Below are positions 62,136 through 64,000 of a stretch of DNA of 64,000 nt, piece after piece (within the stretch, counting starts at the first letter, position 1; each line of letters begins with the position of its first letter). Under the pieces are notes generated by a model. It saw nothing but the letters and a program-made list of their open reading frames with translations, was not told the DNA's origin and did not search any database. This DNA is from Clostridia bacterium (lineage in GTDB: Bacteria > Bacillota > Clostridia > Christensenellales > Borkfalkiaceae). Both the position numbers and the translations under genes were made by a program. The stretch covers positions 78,204-142,203 of the forward strand of contig JAFUJR010000032.1 of NCBI GenBank assembly GCA_017468085.1, given 5' to 3'.

Positions 62136-63188
62136 TTACACGTTTTCAATCGCCACGGCGTGCGCAATGCCGGGGATACTTTCTCCCTGCCCGCTCGACA
62201 CCGTCGACAGCAGAGCGCCCGTCGCGATAAACAGCACCTTATTCAACGCCCCCGTCTTTAATTTGTCCATAATATAAGAATTGAGCACCACCGCGCTGCA
62301 ACCTGCGCCGCTTCCGCCTTGGAATTCGTCTTCTATCACGTTGTAGATGATTTCGCCGCAGTCGACGTGGTTATCGGCAATATCCACACCCTTTTCCCAA
62401 GTCAAATCTTTCAGAATACGGCTGCCGAGCGCTCCCAAATCCCCCGTTACGATAAGGTCGTAATAATCGGCGTTTCTGCCCGTTTCTTCCAAATGGGTGA
62501 GCAAGGTATGGGCACAACTCGGACACATCGCCGCGCCCATATTATTGACGTCCGTAATACCAAAGTCCACTACCTTCCCAAAGGTCGCCATCGTGATAGC
62601 GGGCGCAAGCCGGTAAGCGGGATTTTCGCCCTTTATCGGATTTTTTTGCGCTATATTTTTGCCGTTTTCCCCACCCAGGTACGAGATGAACGCGCCTCCC
62701 GCCCCCGTTACCGTCCATTGGGCTTGCGGAGGACGGGTGTTGCCAAGTTCCAACGGATAGCGGTATTGCCGCTCCGCCGACGAGAAATGGCTGCCCGTCG
62801 CCGCCACGATATTTTTATAATAGCCCGCATTGATAAACGCCGCTGCAATCGCCATGCTCTCCGCCATCGTCGAGCACGCGCCGTACACGCCCAAAAAAGG
62901 AAAATCGTAATCTCTCGCCGTAAAGGAAGCGGAAATAATTTGGTTCAACAAATCCCCCGAAATAAGCAAATCGACGTCCTTTTCCGTCCGCCCCGAATTT
63001 TCAATCGCCTTAGAAACGGCGTAGGAGAGCATTTTACACTCCGCTTTTTCGTACGTGCTTTCGCCAAACGTATCGTCCGTCAAACTCTTATCCACGTACT
63101 TCCCAACCACGCCCGCGCACTCTTTGGGTCCCGCTATCGTGCCCGTGCCGACAATTCGCGGTTTTTTATCAAAAAACACCGTTTGCAT
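62136..63188 (-). CDS. spoVAD: Stage V sporulation protein AD
   Basis: A 350-residue thiolase-fold protein that binds dipicolinic acid on the inner spore membrane. KPRIVGTGTIAGPKECAG at the N-terminus, FPFLGVYGACSTMAESM and GSGAGCSAVVLNSYIM match the family. It lies between spoVAC and spoVAE with 12- and 18-base gaps. The usual length and complete motifs suggest it works. Confidence 0.95.
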   Translation of the reverse strand: MQTVFFDKKPRIVGTGTIAGPKECAGVVGKYVDKSLTDDTFGESTYEKAECKMLSYAVSKAIENSGRTEKDVDLLISGDLLNQIISASFTARDYDFPFLGVYGACSTMAESMAIAAAFINAGYYKNIVAATGSHFSSAERQYRYPLELGNTRPPQAQWTVTGAGGAFISYLGGENGKNIAQKNPIKGENPAYRLAPAITMATFGKVVDFGITDVNNMGAAMCPSCAHTLLTHLEETGRNADYYDLIVTGDLGALGSRILKDLTWEKGVDIADNHVDCGEIIYNVIEDEFQGGSGAGCSAVVLNSYIMDKLKTGALNKVLFIATGALLSTVSSGQGESIPGIAHAVAIENV

Positions 63189-63200
63189 ACTCTGCGCCTC

Positions 63201-63653
63201 CTATAAAAACAGATAAATCAGTCCCACCGCCGTACCCGCAAGCACACCGTAGACGATAATCGGCCCTGCCACGATAAACATTTTCGCCGCCAAGCCGTAC
63301 ACAAGCCCCTCCGTCTTAAACTCGATTGCAGGCGAAGCCACGCTGTTGGCAAAGCCCGTAATCGGCACGATAGAGCCCGCGCCCGCGTTTCTTCCGATGC
63401 GGTCATACACGCCAAAGCCCGTGAGGAGCGTGCCGAGGAAAATCAGCGCGATACTCACCGCCGCCGACAGCTCGTCGCCGTACAATCCAAACGCCCTTTC
63501 AAATATCTCGCGAAGCGCTTGCCCTATGCAACAAATCAACCCCCCGACGATAAACGCGCGGAAGCAATTTTTAAAATGCTTCGTGGGCGGATCAAACGAG
63601 TTGACGTAAGCAATATAATTTTTGTTGTAATTTTCCCGATTTTTACCCGTCAT
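63201..63653 (-). CDS. spoVAC: Stage V sporulation protein AC
   Basis: A 150-residue membrane protein with about four membrane segments, first gene of the unit. It begins with a polar head and KNCFRAFIVGGLICCIGQAL, and contains GAGSIVPITGFANSVASPA, as in SpoVAC, the mechanosensitive-like part of the dipicolinic acid channel. AAGGAG precedes the ATG. No clear forespore sigma-G promoter was found upstream. Confidence 0.94.
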   Translation of the reverse strand: MTGKNRENYNKNYIAYVNSFDPPTKHFKNCFRAFIVGGLICCIGQALREIFERAFGLYGDELSAAVSIALIFLGTLLTGFGVYDRIGRNAGAGSIVPITGFANSVASPAIEFKTEGLVYGLAAKMFIVAGPIIVYGVLAGTAVGLIYLFL

Positions 63654-63671
63654 TTTACGTATTTCTCCTTA

Positions 63672-63689
63672 TTCATCGCGTACATGGGT
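63672..63689 (+). repeat. 18-bp intergenic repeat copy, one mismatch
   Basis: TTCATCGCGTACATGGGT, just upstream of spoVAC, differing from the family in one base. Confidence 0.7.
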
Positions 63690-63864
63690 ATTCCGTTCCC
63701 CATTTTTTATCATAGACGGAAAGCAGGTTTCCCGCTCGTCGCGCGTCTTCCCGTCCCCATCGAAAATCTTAATTTTTTCCATACGGACAGTTTGGCAATG
63801 CCGATTGTTTTTTATACGCGCCGATATGCAAACGACGAAATAAAAAAACGGAGCGCCTCTGATA

Positions 63865-64000
63865 TGCACCCCAAAAGTTAGACAAACTTTTGGAGGTGCA
63901 TATTTTTTATGAGAAAGAAAGGTACAAAGAACAAATTTTACTCGCCAGAATTTAAAATATCTGTTATAATGGATATGCGAGAAAATCATTTATCTTACAG
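63865..64000 (+). mobile_element. Left end of an IS3-family insertion sequence, cut by the window
   Basis: TGCACCCCAAAAGTTAGAC (63865-63883) resembles the terminal repeats of IS3-family elements. It also forms a hairpin with ACTTTTGGAGGTGCA just after it, which spans the ribosome site. A transposase frame starts 26 bases beyond the terminal repeat. The right end is outside the window. Confidence 0.7.
63909..64000 (+). CDS. IS3-family transposase OrfA, partial
   Basis: Only 30 residues are visible: MRKKGTKNKFYSPEFKISVI and MDMRENHLSY. The pattern K-x-YSPEFK-x-S-V matches the N-terminal helix-turn-helix of IS3-family OrfA proteins. In such elements OrfA and OrfB are joined by frameshifting; OrfB would lie beyond the edge. 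Confidence 0.72.
   Translation, partial: MRKKGTKNKFYSPEFKISVIMDMRENHLSY

Overview
The window looks like a chromosomal stretch from a spore-forming member of the Clostridia, probably an uncultured gut lineage (Christensenellales-like is a guess from overall flavour, not a measured placement). The evidence is endospore genes (spoIIE, spoVB, yunB, spoVAC-D-E), Firmicutes-type rqcP, pyrK and diaminopimelate dehydrogenase, strong AAGGAG ribosome sites and near-consensus sigma-A promoters with 17-bp spacers. Anaerobic physiology is indicated by pyruvate formate-lyase and its activase. No tRNA, rRNA or CRISPR array was recognised. Most genes lie on the minus strand in short operons.

Layout. 1-3.3 kb: a pyruvate formate-lyase operon (pflA, a thioredoxin-like gene, pfl, and a separate downstream gene). 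The pfl protein ends just before the glycyl-radical domain, and the next gene starts with that domain's sequence, so the enzyme appears to be split. 3.3-3.9 kb: gene-free, with a small-RNA gene that has its own promoter and terminator. 3.9-12.4 kb: a GtrA-like membrane protein and rpoB-rpoC; RpoB has a very acidic C-terminal tail. 12.8-15.8 kb: rqcP, a fused ispDF and radA. 15.8-19.1 kb: a collagen-like/GLUG-type lipoprotein with a divergent XRE regulator, bracketed by 35-bp direct repeats. 19.2-23.6 kb: glycosyltransferase, LTA-synthase-like enzyme and a membrane protein. 23.9-29 kb: ddh, purA, a Nudix protein and a DUF1846 protein. 29-31.5 kb: a perfect 44-bp palindrome, a PBECR4-like gene, an about 180-nt structured RNA, a PfoR-type permease and a DUF1540 protein. 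31.6-35.9 kb: rplI, yitT, HU, trpS and an unknown protein.

35.9-43.1 kb: a pyrimidine operon in the order pyrB-pyrC-X-pyrF-pyrK-Y-pyrD-pyrE. X is an XRE-HTH/GIY-YIG/RAMA-like fusion and Y a small membrane protein. 43.1-51.9 kb: metallophosphoesterase, a Cys-rich possible spore protein, a LysM protein, spoVB, pgi, mazF, spoIIE and a lipoprotein. 52-57.5 kb: a 49-aa lipoprotein, an MsmX/UgpC-type ATPase, a 122-bp tandem repeat block, an aldo/keto reductase, another lipoprotein and a YigZ protein. 57.5-63.7 kb: a run of palindromes, tyrS, a WYL regulator with a leaderless-looking start, murG-yunB and spoVAC-D-E. The window ends inside the left end of an IS3-family element.

Several dispersed repeat families occupy the intergenic spaces: an 18-bp TTCAACGCGTACATGGGT motif (seven copies), an AATGCTGAATGCGG-type motif, and the 122-bp unit with a diverged relative near 56.75 kb. 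The main candidates for new biology are the split pyruvate formate-lyase, the nuclease-like regulator inside the pyrimidine operon, the two candidate RNAs and the repeat-bracketed lipoprotein module.
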